Below, piece after piece: positions 35,950 to 44,129 of a stretch of DNA of 64,000 nt (its first letter is position 1; the number at the start of each line of letters is the position of its first letter). The notes beneath the pieces were generated by a model. It saw only the letters and a program-made list of their open reading frames with translations, was not told where the DNA came from and did no database searches. The stretch lies in the NCBI GenBank assembly GCA_039889245.1, contig JAZGVH010000002.1:3844001-3908000 (forward strand). The letters run 5' to 3'. A program made the translations under genes and the position numbers. The stretch is from Dermatophilaceae bacterium Soc4.6. GTDB taxonomy: Bacteria; Actinomycetota; Actinomycetes; Actinomycetales; Dermatophilaceae.

Positions 35950-37262
35950 CAGTTCACCAGGTACTCGGGGCTGACCAGCGCCGCGGCGACGAGCTTCATC
36001 GGGTCGCTGGAGACGGTCCGCAGCGCGACGACGCTGCGGTCGGACAGGGAGGGGATCGCCAGCAGGTGCGCGACGGCCTCGATGCGCGTGCCCGGGGCGG
36101 TCGAGCGGATGGCGTCGAGGTCACCGGCGCCGGCGAGCCTGGTCGCCGCCCGCAGACGGGTCTGGGCAGCGGCGGTCGACAGCCACGCCTGGCCGCTCGG
36201 CCAGCCGCTGACGTTCGGAGGGGCGAAGGGCACCTGCCCGAGCCCGTTGAGAGTCGAGACCAGCGCCTTGACCTGCTTGTCGTCCGTCATGGGCACCTGC
36301 AAGGCACGCACGGCACCGATCGCCCACTCGACCGGTGACACGACGAGCGAGCCGGTGCTCGCCGCCATGGCGGGGTCGGTGAGCATCGCCCGGAACATCG
36401 CGCTCAGGTCACGACCTGAGCCATAGGCCGCCGTCACCCGCACCAGCTGCTCGGCCGTCGGCGGGGTGGGCGAGACGAGCAGCTGCCACCAGCGGGTCGC
36501 GACGAAACGGGCCGAGGCCGGCTGGGCCAGCACCGCGTCGACGAAGCCGATGGCGTCGAGGTCGCCGGTGCGCCCGAGCACGGTCTTGCTCCTGCTGTCG
36601 TGGCGGCTGGCCACGAGCGTGGCCGTCGCGTCGGCGGTGACCTTCCAGCCCGTGAGCGCCCGCGCCCCCTCGCGCACGTCCTGCTCGGTGTAGCCGCTGC
36701 CGTGCCCCAGGGTGAACAGCTCCATGAACTCGCGCGAGAGGTTCTCGTTGGGAGCCGTGGCCGTGCTCTTCTGCCCGTCGAGCCAGACCAGCATCGCCGG
36801 GTCGACCACCAGGGCCCGGGCGAGCTCGGTGAACGACGCCCTGCCGAGGCGACGCAGGGTGGCGTTCTGGGCCAGCACCAGCCGGGCGTCGCGCACCTTG
36901 TGGATGTCGGTCGCGAAGTGGTTGTGCCAGCCGAAGGTGACCTTCTCGACCAAGGGCTGACCGGTCGCCGCCATCCGGCGCAGCCACCAGCCCGTCGCTG
37001 CTGCGCGGTTCGTGCGCACCACCTCGTTGCGCCGCTGACGCTGCTCCCGGGTCTGGTCCTTGCCTCCCGCCGGCACCGCGGCCGGCGTCGGCGCAGGGGT
37101 GGACCGCGTCCCCGGGTCGGTGCTCGGGTCGGCGGCGAGCGCCGCGTCGAGCCACCGGCCGGCGCCGCTCCGCACGGCGGCGTCGACCTCGCTCCCGGTC
37201 GCCCCGAAGCCGGTCCGGCGCAGGAGCCGAGCCGTGGTGGCCCAGTCGGTCGATGTGGTCAT
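35949..37262 (-). CDS. DUF1800 protein (copy 1)
   Basis: 437 residues, DUF1800 (pfam08811), function unknown. Start ATG 37262 chosen because it aligns with the start of copy 2 (both reach the conserved RxGFGATGSEVD at the same distance); upstream ATG 37274 and GTG 37277 are possible. Conserved family pieces: KVTFGWHNHFATDIHKV, NATLRRLGRASFTELARA, NENLSREFMELFTLGHG, YTEQDVREGARALTGW and PPNVSGWPSGQAWLSTA, ending LVAAALVSPEYLVN. No signal peptide of its own, so export with its Tat-signal-bearing partner is conceivable. Same length as copy 2. Confidence 0.88.
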   Translation of the reverse strand: MTTSTDWATTARLLRRTGFGATGSEVDAAVRSGAGRWLDAALAADPSTDPGTRSTPAPTPAAVPAGGKDQTREQRQRRNEVVRTNRAAATGWWLRRMAATGQPLVEKVTFGWHNHFATDIHKVRDARLVLAQNATLRRLGRASFTELARALVVDPAMLVWLDGQKSTATAPNENLSREFMELFTLGHGSGYTEQDVREGARALTGWKVTADATATLVASRHDSRSKTVLGRTGDLDAIGFVDAVLAQPASARFVATRWWQLLVSPTPPTAEQLVRVTAAYGSGRDLSAMFRAMLTDPAMAASTGSLVVSPVEWAIGAVRALQVPMTDDKQVKALVSTLNGLGQVPFAPPNVSGWPSGQAWLSTAAAQTRLRAATRLAGAGDLDAIRSTAPGTRIEAVAHLLAIPSLSDRSVVALRTVSSDPMKLVAAALVSPEYLVN

Positions 37263-37325
37263 GGACGACAGCATCACCCCGCAGTGTTCGAGGAGGGTCA
37301 GGGCCCGGTCAAGGTCTGGCGGGGG

Positions 37326-38570
37326 TCAGGTGCGGAACAGCCCGAGGGGCTCGGGGTCGCTGCCGAGCACCGCTTCGGGGTCGGTGCGCAGCACCTGACG
37401 AAGCACGTCGCCGTAGACCCGGCGGAAGTCCGTCGTGGTGCGCAGGTCGCCGTCGACGAGGTCCGTGAGGGACGGCGCGTCGCCGTGAAAGCCGCCGACC
37501 ACCCGATCACCGGTGATCAGCACGGGCCCGCTCGTGCCGTGGTCGGTGCCGTGCGAGGTGTTGGCCCGCACGCGCCGCCCGAACTCCGAGTAGGCCATGA
37601 CGACCACGTCGGCTGCGCGTGGGTGGTCGGCGAGCGCATCGCGCAGGGCGGACAGCCCCTGGTCGAGCCGGGTGAGCTGGGTGGTCTGGGAGTCCTTCGC
37701 GTCGGCGTGGGTGTCGAAGCCGGAGAGCGACACGGAGTAGACGCGGGTGGGTACCCCGAGGCGGATGCAGCGCGCGACGACGTCGAGCTGTTCGGCGAAG
37801 GTCGGCCCCGCCGTCAGCTCGCCGTGCAGGGGGCGGAGCGTCGCCCGCACGGACCCGGCCGCGGCATACGACGCCACCACGTCGGCCAGGGCGGGGGAGT
37901 CGGAGCGGTCGGGTGCGGCGAAGTGGGCGAGCACCGCGCTGGCGGACGTCCCGTCGGGCAGGGTCATGGGCGCGCCCGCCAGCGCGGCGGCCGTGTGGGT
38001 GGCGCCGACGGCGAGGGGTGGCAGCACGGCGCCGACGTGCAGGGCCAGCAGCGGGTCGTCCGGACCCGCCCGGCGGGTGTCGAGCCACCGGCCCACCCAG
38101 CCGGTAGGCACGGGGGTCTGCGGCGAGGCGGTCTGCCACACGTCGATCGCGCGGAAGTGACTGCGCTCGAGCTGCGGGTGACCCACGCCCCGGACCACCG
38201 CGAGCCGCCCCGTCGACCACTGCCCAGCCAAGCCGGACAGGCCCGGGTTGAGCCCGTGAGACTCGTCGAGGGCGATGACCTCGGCGGCGCCGAAGGCCAG
38301 ACCGGGGCGGGCGTCGTGATAAGCCGCGTCGGCGTAGGGGACGACCGTGCTGAGCCCGTCGTTACCGCCGTAGAGGGTCACGAGCACGAGGATCGGGGTG
38401 CCCACGTCGAGGGGCCTGCTCTCGGCCTGGCCGAGCACCTGCTCCCACCCGACCTGCGCGGCCCCCGCGATGATCCCGGCCGACGCGAGCCCGCACGACG
38501 CCTGCAGCAGCATGCGTCGGGTGAGGCCGTCGAGGGGCAGACGGGGGTCCGCAGGGGGGAGGAGTGGCAT
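37326..38570 (-). CDS. Tat-exported DUF1501 protein (copy 2)
   Basis: 414 residues from ATG 38570; the frame continues open upstream but only as antisense translation of the DUF1800 gene. Twin-arginine signal LTRRMLLQASCGLASAGIIAGAA (Arg18-Arg19) and the same motif order as copy 1: LYGGNDGLSTVVPYADAAY, SHFRAIDVWQTASPQTP, VSLSGFDTHADAKDSQTTQL, EFGRRVRANTSHGTDHGTSGPVL. The paralogues are clearly related throughout but well diverged, so the duplication is old or the second cassette was acquired. Its start shares one base with the stop of DUF1800 copy 2. Confidence 0.88.
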   Translation of the reverse strand: MPLLPPADPRLPLDGLTRRMLLQASCGLASAGIIAGAAQVGWEQVLGQAESRPLDVGTPILVLVTLYGGNDGLSTVVPYADAAYHDARPGLAFGAAEVIALDESHGLNPGLSGLAGQWSTGRLAVVRGVGHPQLERSHFRAIDVWQTASPQTPVPTGWVGRWLDTRRAGPDDPLLALHVGAVLPPLAVGATHTAAALAGAPMTLPDGTSASAVLAHFAAPDRSDSPALADVVASYAAAGSVRATLRPLHGELTAGPTFAEQLDVVARCIRLGVPTRVYSVSLSGFDTHADAKDSQTTQLTRLDQGLSALRDALADHPRAADVVVMAYSEFGRRVRANTSHGTDHGTSGPVLITGDRVVGGFHGDAPSLTDLVDGDLRTTTDFRRVYGDVLRQVLRTDPEAVLGSDPEPLGLFRT

Positions 38571-39883
38571 CAGACGACCATGTTCTCGGGGCAGACCAGC
38601 GCCGCGGCGACGAGGGCCGCGGGGTCCCGGACCAGGGTGCGCAGACCGACGACCGTGCGGTCCGAGAAGCCGGGGAGGCCGAGCAGGTGGGCGACCGCGT
38701 CGACCCGTCCCGACGGTGAGGTCGCCTCCAGGCCGTCGAGCTCGGCCAGACCGGCGAGCCACCCGGCGGTCGTGAGCCGCGTCTCGGCGGCGCCCGTCGA
38801 AAGCCAGGCGCGGCCGGCGGGCCAACCGCCGACGTTGGGCGGGGAGAAGGGCTCCTGACCGAGCGCCCTCAGCGCGGCGACAGCCGTCCGGGCGCCGTCG
38901 TCGTCGAGCGACAGGTGCAGCGAGCGGGCGGCCCCGACGAGCCAGTCGACGGGAGGACGCACCAGCGAGGCGGGTAGAGCCTCGACCTCGGGGTCGGTGA
39001 GCAGCGAGGTGAGCATCGCGCTGAGGTCGTGCCCGGGTCCGTAGGCCGCGGCCACGCGGCGCTGCACGCCGGCGGGCGCCGTCGACGTCGACGACACGAG
39101 CACGGTCCACCACCGACCCACGAGGTGCGGCGCCGCAGCCGGGTGGGCCAGGACGGTGGCGAGCAGGTCGTGGGTGTCGAGCGGTCCGGTGCGACCGAGC
39201 ACGGTCTTCACACCGCTGTCGTGCCAGGCCGGGGTGAAGCCCGTCGTGCCGTCTGGGTCGACGACCCAGCCCGAGAGGGCTCGGGCCGTCTCCTGCACGT
39301 CGAGCTCGGTCCAGCTGGCCTGGCGGCCGAGGCAGAAGACCTCGAGCAGCTCGCGGGCAAGGTTCTCGTTGCGCCGGCCGGCCGCCGTGGCGGAGCCGTT
39401 GAGATAGGTGAGCAGCGCACTGTCGGTGACCATGGCGGTCAGGAGACCGGTGTAGGTCGAGCAACCCAGGCGGCGATGGGTCTCGTTCTGCGCCAGCATC
39501 ATCCGGGCATCGCGCACCACGCGTGCGTCGGTCGCGAAGAGGTGGTGCCAGGCGAAGGTGACACGCTCGGTGACCGGGGTCCCCGTGGCGACCATCCGGC
39601 GGACCCACCAGCTCGCGAGAGAGTCGCGCTGCTCGCGCAGCACGCCGTTGCGCGCGCGGCGCTCGCTGCGGGTGGGATCCGGCGTCAGCGCGGGGACCGG
39701 CTCGAGGAGCGGTGGCGGGGTCGACAACGACCCGGGGTCGGTGGCCGGGTCGGCGGCCAGGGCGTCGGCGAGCCACCTCGAGCGTCCGGTGCCGGCGACG
39801 GAGTCGACCTCGCTGCCCGTCGCCCCGAAGCCCGCTCGGCGCATCAACCGCGCCGTCGCCGACCACGTGTCACGTCCCCCCAT
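38570..39883 (-). CDS. DUF1800 protein (copy 2)
   Basis: 437 residues from ATG 39883. Motifs parallel copy 1: RRAGFGATGSEVD, RVTFAWHHLFATDARVV, NETHRRLGCSTYTGLL, NENLARELLEVFCLG, WTELDVQETARALSGW and PPNVGGWPAGRAWLSTG; the C-terminus CPENMVV departs from the usual SPEF/SPEY ending. A CATCCT sequence lies 7 nt before the ATG on the minus strand, a possible leaderless -10. The upstream gap to the histidine kinase is 103 bp and is locally lower in GC. Confidence 0.88.
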   Translation of the reverse strand: MGGRDTWSATARLMRRAGFGATGSEVDSVAGTGRSRWLADALAADPATDPGSLSTPPPLLEPVPALTPDPTRSERRARNGVLREQRDSLASWWVRRMVATGTPVTERVTFAWHHLFATDARVVRDARMMLAQNETHRRLGCSTYTGLLTAMVTDSALLTYLNGSATAAGRRNENLARELLEVFCLGRQASWTELDVQETARALSGWVVDPDGTTGFTPAWHDSGVKTVLGRTGPLDTHDLLATVLAHPAAAPHLVGRWWTVLVSSTSTAPAGVQRRVAAAYGPGHDLSAMLTSLLTDPEVEALPASLVRPPVDWLVGAARSLHLSLDDDGARTAVAALRALGQEPFSPPNVGGWPAGRAWLSTGAAETRLTTAGWLAGLAELDGLEATSPSGRVDAVAHLLGLPGFSDRTVVGLRTLVRDPAALVAAALVCPENMVV

Positions 39884-39986
39884 GGCTACAGGATGCCGAA
39901 TTGTGACGATCCGCGTTGTCGCTTTGTTCAAAACGCGATGTTCGTGGTGCCTGACGTCGAGCTGAAGCGAGGATGATCCGGGCGCC
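39884..39986 (-). promoter_or_regulatory. Likely promoter region of the DUF1800/DUF1501 cassettes
   Basis: 103-bp gap, less GC-rich than its surroundings (TTGTTCAAAACG at about 39923-39934), between the sensor kinase stop and the DUF1800 start. A -10-like CATCCT (minus strand) ends 7 nt before the ATG. No terminator was seen after the kinase, so read-through is possible. Confidence 0.4.
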
Positions 39987-41435
39987 TCAGCGGTTGAGGG
40001 GCAGCGTGATGGTGAACCTCGCGCCACCCTCGGGCGCGTGCCCGGCCTCGACGGCCCCTCCGAGGCGCGTGACGATGCGCTGGACGATGGCCAGGCCGAG
40101 TCCGGTGCCCACCGCCCGGATGCCCCGGTAGCGCTCGTAGAGCACGGAGCGGTCGAAGGCGACCGGCAGGTCGGCGTCGGTGAGCCCGGGGCCCCCGTCC
40201 CGCACCTCGATCGAGGCCGACGGTGGCCCCTCCGCCCCCGCCGCCCCCTTCGAGCCCGCACCGGTGGGCAGCCGCCCGGCATACCCCACGGAGACGACGA
40301 TCTGACGTCCGGCCGGGGTCACCCGCAGGGCGTTCTCGAGCAGTCCGTCGACCGCCTGCCGCAGGCGCTGCGGGTCAGCCAGGACCGGAAGGGCCTCGGC
40401 CCGCCGCTCGACGGTGAACGGCACTCCCTGGGCGGCACAGCGCTGCTGCCAGACGCGGGCGACCTCGTCGGCGACGGTGACCAGGTCGACGCCCACGAGG
40501 TGGATGCTCATCTCGCGCGCGTCGAGGCGCGCGAGGTCCAGCAGGTCGGCGACCAGCCGCTCCAGACGGGCCGCCTCGGCGCCGATGACCCGACCCACCT
40601 CGGTCAGCCGCTCGGGTGGGATGACGCCGTCGGCCAGGGACTCCGCGTAGCCCGTGACCGCAGTGAGGGGGGTGCGCAGCTCGTGCGAGACGGAGAGGAG
40701 GAACTCCCGCTGACGGGCCTCGGAGTGGGAGAGCGCGGCCGCCAGGTGGTTGACCGAACCGGCCACGTCGGCGACCTCACGCGGGCCGGTCTCCGGGACG
40801 GCGACGTCGCGGTGGCCGGCGGCCAGGGCCTGGGCCGCGGCGACGGTGCGGCGCAGGGGCAGGGCCAGGCGCCACGCGACGAGCAGCGCCAGCCCGGCCG
40901 CGACGACGCCGGTGACCACGAGCGACCAGGTGAGCTGCGTGAGCGCATCGCGGCTCAGCGCCGTGGCGTCCCCTCGGCGCTGCGCCAGCACCAGACCACC
41001 CGCCTCGGTCGCCCTCGCCTCGACGAGGACGACACCGTCGTCGCGGTCGAGCCGCAACGAGAGCGACCTGCCGGCGGCCACGGACTGCACCTGCTCGGGG
41101 GTCAGCGAGCGACGGGCCAGAGGGTCGCCGACCAGGACCTGCGCACCGGAGCCCACGACACGCAGGACCGCGATCTGGATGTTGAGCGACTGCAGCGCCC
41201 GGCGGGCCCTCGCCTGACCGGCCTCGGCGTTCGCACCGGTGGCGGCAGTCGCCTCCGCCTCGTCGGCGATGGCGGCCAGGGCACCGCGGGCCGTCTGCTC
41301 GCTGGCCCGCTGCAGCAGGTTGACGCTGATGACCCCGCCGACGAGCGAGGTGAACAGCGCCACCCCGACGGCCAGGGCCGCGATCCTGGCCGCCAGGCTG
41401 GTGCGGGATGCGCCGTCCGCCGCTGTCGTGACCAC
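39987..41435 (-). CDS. Sensor histidine kinase (HAMP, HisKA, HATPase)
   Basis: 482 residues. Two transmembrane helices (about 18-40 and 170-190) flank an extracytoplasmic Ala-rich sensor domain. A HAMP linker (about 191-240) precedes the phosphoacceptor His251 in LLSVSHELRTPLTAVTGYAESLADG; the ATPase domain carries LLENALRVTP, VRDGGPGL and GTGLGLAIVQRI. Start GTG 41435 directly abuts the response regulator stop, so the pair is co-translated. The DUF1800/DUF1501 genes follow 103 bp downstream on the same strand. Signal unknown. Confidence 0.93.
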   Translation of the reverse strand: MVTTAADGASRTSLAARIAALAVGVALFTSLVGGVISVNLLQRASEQTARGALAAIADEAEATAATGANAEAGQARARRALQSLNIQIAVLRVVGSGAQVLVGDPLARRSLTPEQVQSVAAGRSLSLRLDRDDGVVLVEARATEAGGLVLAQRRGDATALSRDALTQLTWSLVVTGVVAAGLALLVAWRLALPLRRTVAAAQALAAGHRDVAVPETGPREVADVAGSVNHLAAALSHSEARQREFLLSVSHELRTPLTAVTGYAESLADGVIPPERLTEVGRVIGAEAARLERLVADLLDLARLDAREMSIHLVGVDLVTVADEVARVWQQRCAAQGVPFTVERRAEALPVLADPQRLRQAVDGLLENALRVTPAGRQIVVSVGYAGRLPTGAGSKGAAGAEGPPSASIEVRDGGPGLTDADLPVAFDRSVLYERYRGIRAVGTGLGLAIVQRIVTRLGGAVEAGHAPEGGARFTITLPLNR

Positions 41436-42182
41436 TCAGGTCGGCTGTCGCGAGGCGACGCCGCGCGGCGGTTGCGCGCAGTAGCCCACGCCGCGGACGG
41501 TGCGGATGACGTCGTCGTCCCCGAGCTTGGCCCGCACCTGGGCGACGTGCACGTCGACGGTGCGTCTCCCGGAGGGAGTGTCGGAGCCCCAGACCTGGTC
41601 GAGCAGCTGCTCGCGCGTCCAGACGCGCGCCGGTGTGGCCATGAGGTGGGCGAGCAGGTCGAACTCGGTGGCGGTGAAGGGGACGTCGACGTCCCGCACG
41701 GTCACCCGGCGCTCGTGGGGCAGCAGCCGCACCTGACCCAGGACGAGCCTGTCGTCGGCCTCGCGCTCCTCCTGGTCTCGAGCGGCGAAGCTGCTCCGGC
41801 GCAGGATGCTGCCGATGCGCGCGATCACCTCGCGCGGGGAGAAGGGCTTCGTCACGTAGTCGTCGGCCCCCAGCTCGAGCCCGACCACCCGGTCGACCTC
41901 GTCGTCGCGTGCGGTGACGAAGAGGATCGGTGTCCAGTCCCCCTCGGCCCGCAGGGCCCGGCACACCTCGATGCCGTCGAGACCGGGCAGCCCGATGTCC
42001 AGCAGCACGACGGCGGGCCGCCGCGAGCGCACGGCCGCCAGGCCCGCGATCCCGTCCCGCTCGACGTGCGCCCGGTACCCCGAGAGCTCGAGCTGCAAGG
42101 TGATCATCGTGGCGATGGAGGGGTCGTCCTCGACGACGAGGACCTGCGTCGGCTCTCCTGGGGGCGGCGGATCGGACGGCAC
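41436..42182 (-). CDS. OmpR-family response regulator
   Basis: 248 residues: receiver domain with acidic pair in VVEDDPS, phosphoacceptor Asp62 in LLDIGLPGLDG, switch Thr in FVTARDDE and Lys112 in YVTKPFSPREV. It is followed by a winged-helix DNA-binding domain (VPFTATEFDLLAHLMATPARVWTREQLLDQVWG ... RTVDVHVAQVRAKLGDDDVIRTVRGVGY). Partner kinase is immediately downstream. Natural candidate regulator of the adjacent exported-protein cassettes, an inference from position. Confidence 0.95.
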   Translation of the reverse strand: MPSDPPPPGEPTQVLVVEDDPSIATMITLQLELSGYRAHVERDGIAGLAAVRSRRPAVVLLDIGLPGLDGIEVCRALRAEGDWTPILFVTARDDEVDRVVGLELGADDYVTKPFSPREVIARIGSILRRSSFAARDQEEREADDRLVLGQVRLLPHERRVTVRDVDVPFTATEFDLLAHLMATPARVWTREQLLDQVWGSDTPSGRRTVDVHVAQVRAKLGDDDVIRTVRGVGYCAQPPRGVASRQPT

Positions 42183-42230
42183 CCCGGCAGCCTACGGCGG
42201 CGCGGGTGGGCGGACGCGCAGTGTGTCGCC

Positions 42231-42560
42231 TCAGGCGTGCGGGGGAGCGAGCTCGATCGTGCCGACCACGGCGGCCAGGTCGAGCGGGCCGTAGACGTGG
42301 GCGAAGACCTCCCCGGTCGCGGGGTTGCCGATCTCGCGGACCACCGGGCTCGTCAGGGCGGACTCGTCGACCTCCAGCAGCAGCAGGGGCCCGCTGACGT
42401 CGCCGTAGAAGGCGCGACGCACGACCGGCCACTGCTCGGCGTCACTGCAGTGGATGAAGCCCTCCTCCTGCAGCGAGCGTCCCCGGGTCGAGCGGGTGTA
42501 CTCCCCGGCCCGCTGGGCCTGCGCCCACTCGGTGGGGTCGGCCAGGTGGTAGATCGTCAC
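42231..42560 (-). CDS. DUF952 family protein
   Basis: 109 residues from GTG 42560. TIYHLADPTEW, GFIHCSDAEQ, LLLLEVDESAL, EIGNPATGEVFAHVYGPLDLAAVVG match DUF952 (pfam06108), a small cytosolic family related in sequence to ADP-ribosyl-type folds and without known function. A TAGCGT -10 element (42573-42568, minus strand) ends exactly 7 nt before the GTG, so the mRNA is predicted to be leaderless; this fixes the start. Divergent from the DUF445 gene. Confidence 0.85.
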   Translation of the reverse strand: MTIYHLADPTEWAQAQRAGEYTRSTRGRSLQEEGFIHCSDAEQWPVVRRAFYGDVSGPLLLLEVDESALTSPVVREIGNPATGEVFAHVYGPLDLAAVVGTIELAPPHA

Positions 42561-42567
42561 GTCGGGC

Positions 42568-42573
42568 ACGCTA
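42568..42573 (-). promoter_or_regulatory. Leaderless-type -10 element for the DUF952 gene
   Basis: TAGCGT on the minus strand, 7 nt from the GTG start. Confidence 0.55.
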
Positions 42574-42639
42574 CCGCGCGCTGGCGCGTTGACGGACCGG
42601 CCTCGGATAGGTTCGGGTCCCAGACGACGAGGAGACCAC

Positions 42640-43932
42640 GTGAGCCACAGCAGTGCGGGGGGCCCCGCCCCCGGTCTGGCCATCGCGTCCGACCCGGTCG
42701 CCGACGCGGAGCGGGCGCGGGGCCTGCGCCAGATGCGGCTCGTCGCGCTCGCCCTGCTGCTCGCCGCCGCCGTCGTCTTCCTGCTCACGCTGCACGCGGA
42801 GCCGGCCTCGGTCGTCGGGTTCGTCCACAAGGGCGCGGAGGCCTCGATGGTCGGCGCCATGGCCGACTGGTTCGCAGTGACCGCGCTCTTCCGCCACCCG
42901 CTCGGACTCCCCATCCCGCACACCGCGCTCATCCCGAGGCGCAAGGAGATGCTCGCGCGCAGCCTGCAGGACTTCATGGGGGAGAACTTCCTGCGCGAGG
43001 AGATCATCCGCGAGCGGGTCCTGTCGGCGAAGGTCGCGGCGCGCGTCGCGCGGTGGCTCCTCGTGCCGACCAACGCCCGCCGGGCGGTCGACGAGGCGGC
43101 GGGGGTCCTCACCTCGGGCCTGCACCGGCTGAAGGACGAGTCGGTCAGCGAGCTCGTGCAGGAGGCGGTCCTGCCCCGGTTGCGGCAGGAGCCGATCAGC
43201 CCGGTGGCCGGCAGCCTCCTCGCCGAGGTGGTGGCCGACAAGGCCCACTACGGTCTGGTCGATCTCGGCCTGGGCGAGGCCTACCGCTGGCTCTCCCTCA
43301 ACCGGGCGGCCTTCGGCCAGATCCTGCAGGAGAGGGCGCCGACCTGGGTTCCTCAGATGGTCAACGACTTCGTCATCAACCGGGCTCACGTCGAGGCGCT
43401 GCGCTGGGTGGCCGACATCCGCGACGACCCCGCCCACCATGCACGCCTGGCCCTCGACGACCTGCTGACCCAGCTCTCGAGCGACCTGCTGCACGACGAG
43501 GAGACGATGGAGCGCGCCGAGCGCCTCAAGCTGCGTGTCCTCGACCACCCTCAGCTGGTCGAGACCGCGCTGTCGCTGTGGCGGGCCTTCCGATCCGCGC
43601 TGGTGGCGGCGCTCGCCGAACCGGATGGGCCGCTGCGGACCCGGGCCCGGGAGGAGCTCGTGCGCGCGGCCACCCAGGTGAGCGAGGACGAGGTCCTGCG
43701 CGACCGGTTCGACCGCTACCTCGCCGACCTCGCCGTCTTCGCCGTCGAGCGCTACGGACAGGAGCTGACCGACGTCATCTCGTCGACCATCAACCGGTGG
43801 GACGGGCGCGAGACCGCGCGCCGGGTCGAGCTCTTCGTCGGCCGGGACCTGCAGTTCATCCGCATCAACGGCACTATCGTGGGCGGCCTGGTCGGTCTCG
43901 TCATCCACGCGGTCGCGGTCGTCGCCGGCTGA
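42640..43932 (+). CDS. DUF445 membrane-anchored protein
   Basis: 430 residues from GTG 42640, preceded by GAGGAGA at 42629-42635; a -10-like TAGGTT lies at 42608-42613. DUF445 (pfam04286, YjiN-like): one N-terminal helix (about 31-50) is followed by VGFVHKGAEASMVGAMADWFAVTALFRHPLGLPIPHTALIPRRKEML, the family hallmark. A long helical region and a C-terminal helix (INGTIVGGLVGLVIHAVAVVAG) finish the protein. Function unknown. It stands alone between the divergent DUF952 gene and the secreted repeat protein. Confidence 0.88.
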   Translation: MSHSSAGGPAPGLAIASDPVADAERARGLRQMRLVALALLLAAAVVFLLTLHAEPASVVGFVHKGAEASMVGAMADWFAVTALFRHPLGLPIPHTALIPRRKEMLARSLQDFMGENFLREEIIRERVLSAKVAARVARWLLVPTNARRAVDEAAGVLTSGLHRLKDESVSELVQEAVLPRLRQEPISPVAGSLLAEVVADKAHYGLVDLGLGEAYRWLSLNRAAFGQILQERAPTWVPQMVNDFVINRAHVEALRWVADIRDDPAHHARLALDDLLTQLSSDLLHDEETMERAERLKLRVLDHPQLVETALSLWRAFRSALVAALAEPDGPLRTRAREELVRAATQVSEDEVLRDRFDRYLADLAVFAVERYGQELTDVISSTINRWDGRETARRVELFVGRDLQFIRINGTIVGGLVGLVIHAVAVVAG

Positions 43933-44129
43933 GTCGGCCCCGCCCGAAGTTCCTGATTGCTAACGCGTATCCGACCGAAGAATCCTGATATAAAGGTATT
44001 TCTCCCACCCTGCTGTTCGCCGTGCACCGCTCGTGCGTTCTGCCTCCCCACATCCCCCCACCTCTCCCCGCTCTGACCTCACTGGTCTCCGAACGCCCCC
44101 GGTGCGCGGCGCAAACCCCGGAGCCCCCC
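43933..44129 (+). promoter_or_regulatory. AT-rich upstream region of the secreted repeat protein
   Basis: 197-bp gap. Bases about 43950-44003 are markedly AT-rich (GATTGCTAACGCG, AATCCTGATATAAAGGTATT) in an otherwise very GC-rich window. TATAAA (43989-43994) may be a -10 or a binding site for an AT-preferring regulator such as Lsr2. The remainder to the ATG is C/T-rich without a clear Shine-Dalgarno. Confidence 0.45.

Noticed and set aside
36600-38858. 752-residue plus-strand frame across the DUF1800/DUF1501 genes
   Set aside because: Antisense to well supported minus-strand genes; low complexity.
34684-39883. Sulfatase or alkaline phosphatase calls for the DUF1501 genes
   Set aside because: Only fold-level resemblance; no sulfatase Cys/Ser signature (CxPxR or SxPxR) is present.
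40038-43988. 1316-residue plus-strand frame across the two-component genes and DUF445
   Set aside because: It runs antisense to clear kinase/regulator genes and out of frame with DUF445; composition is Arg/Gly/Pro-rich without motifs.
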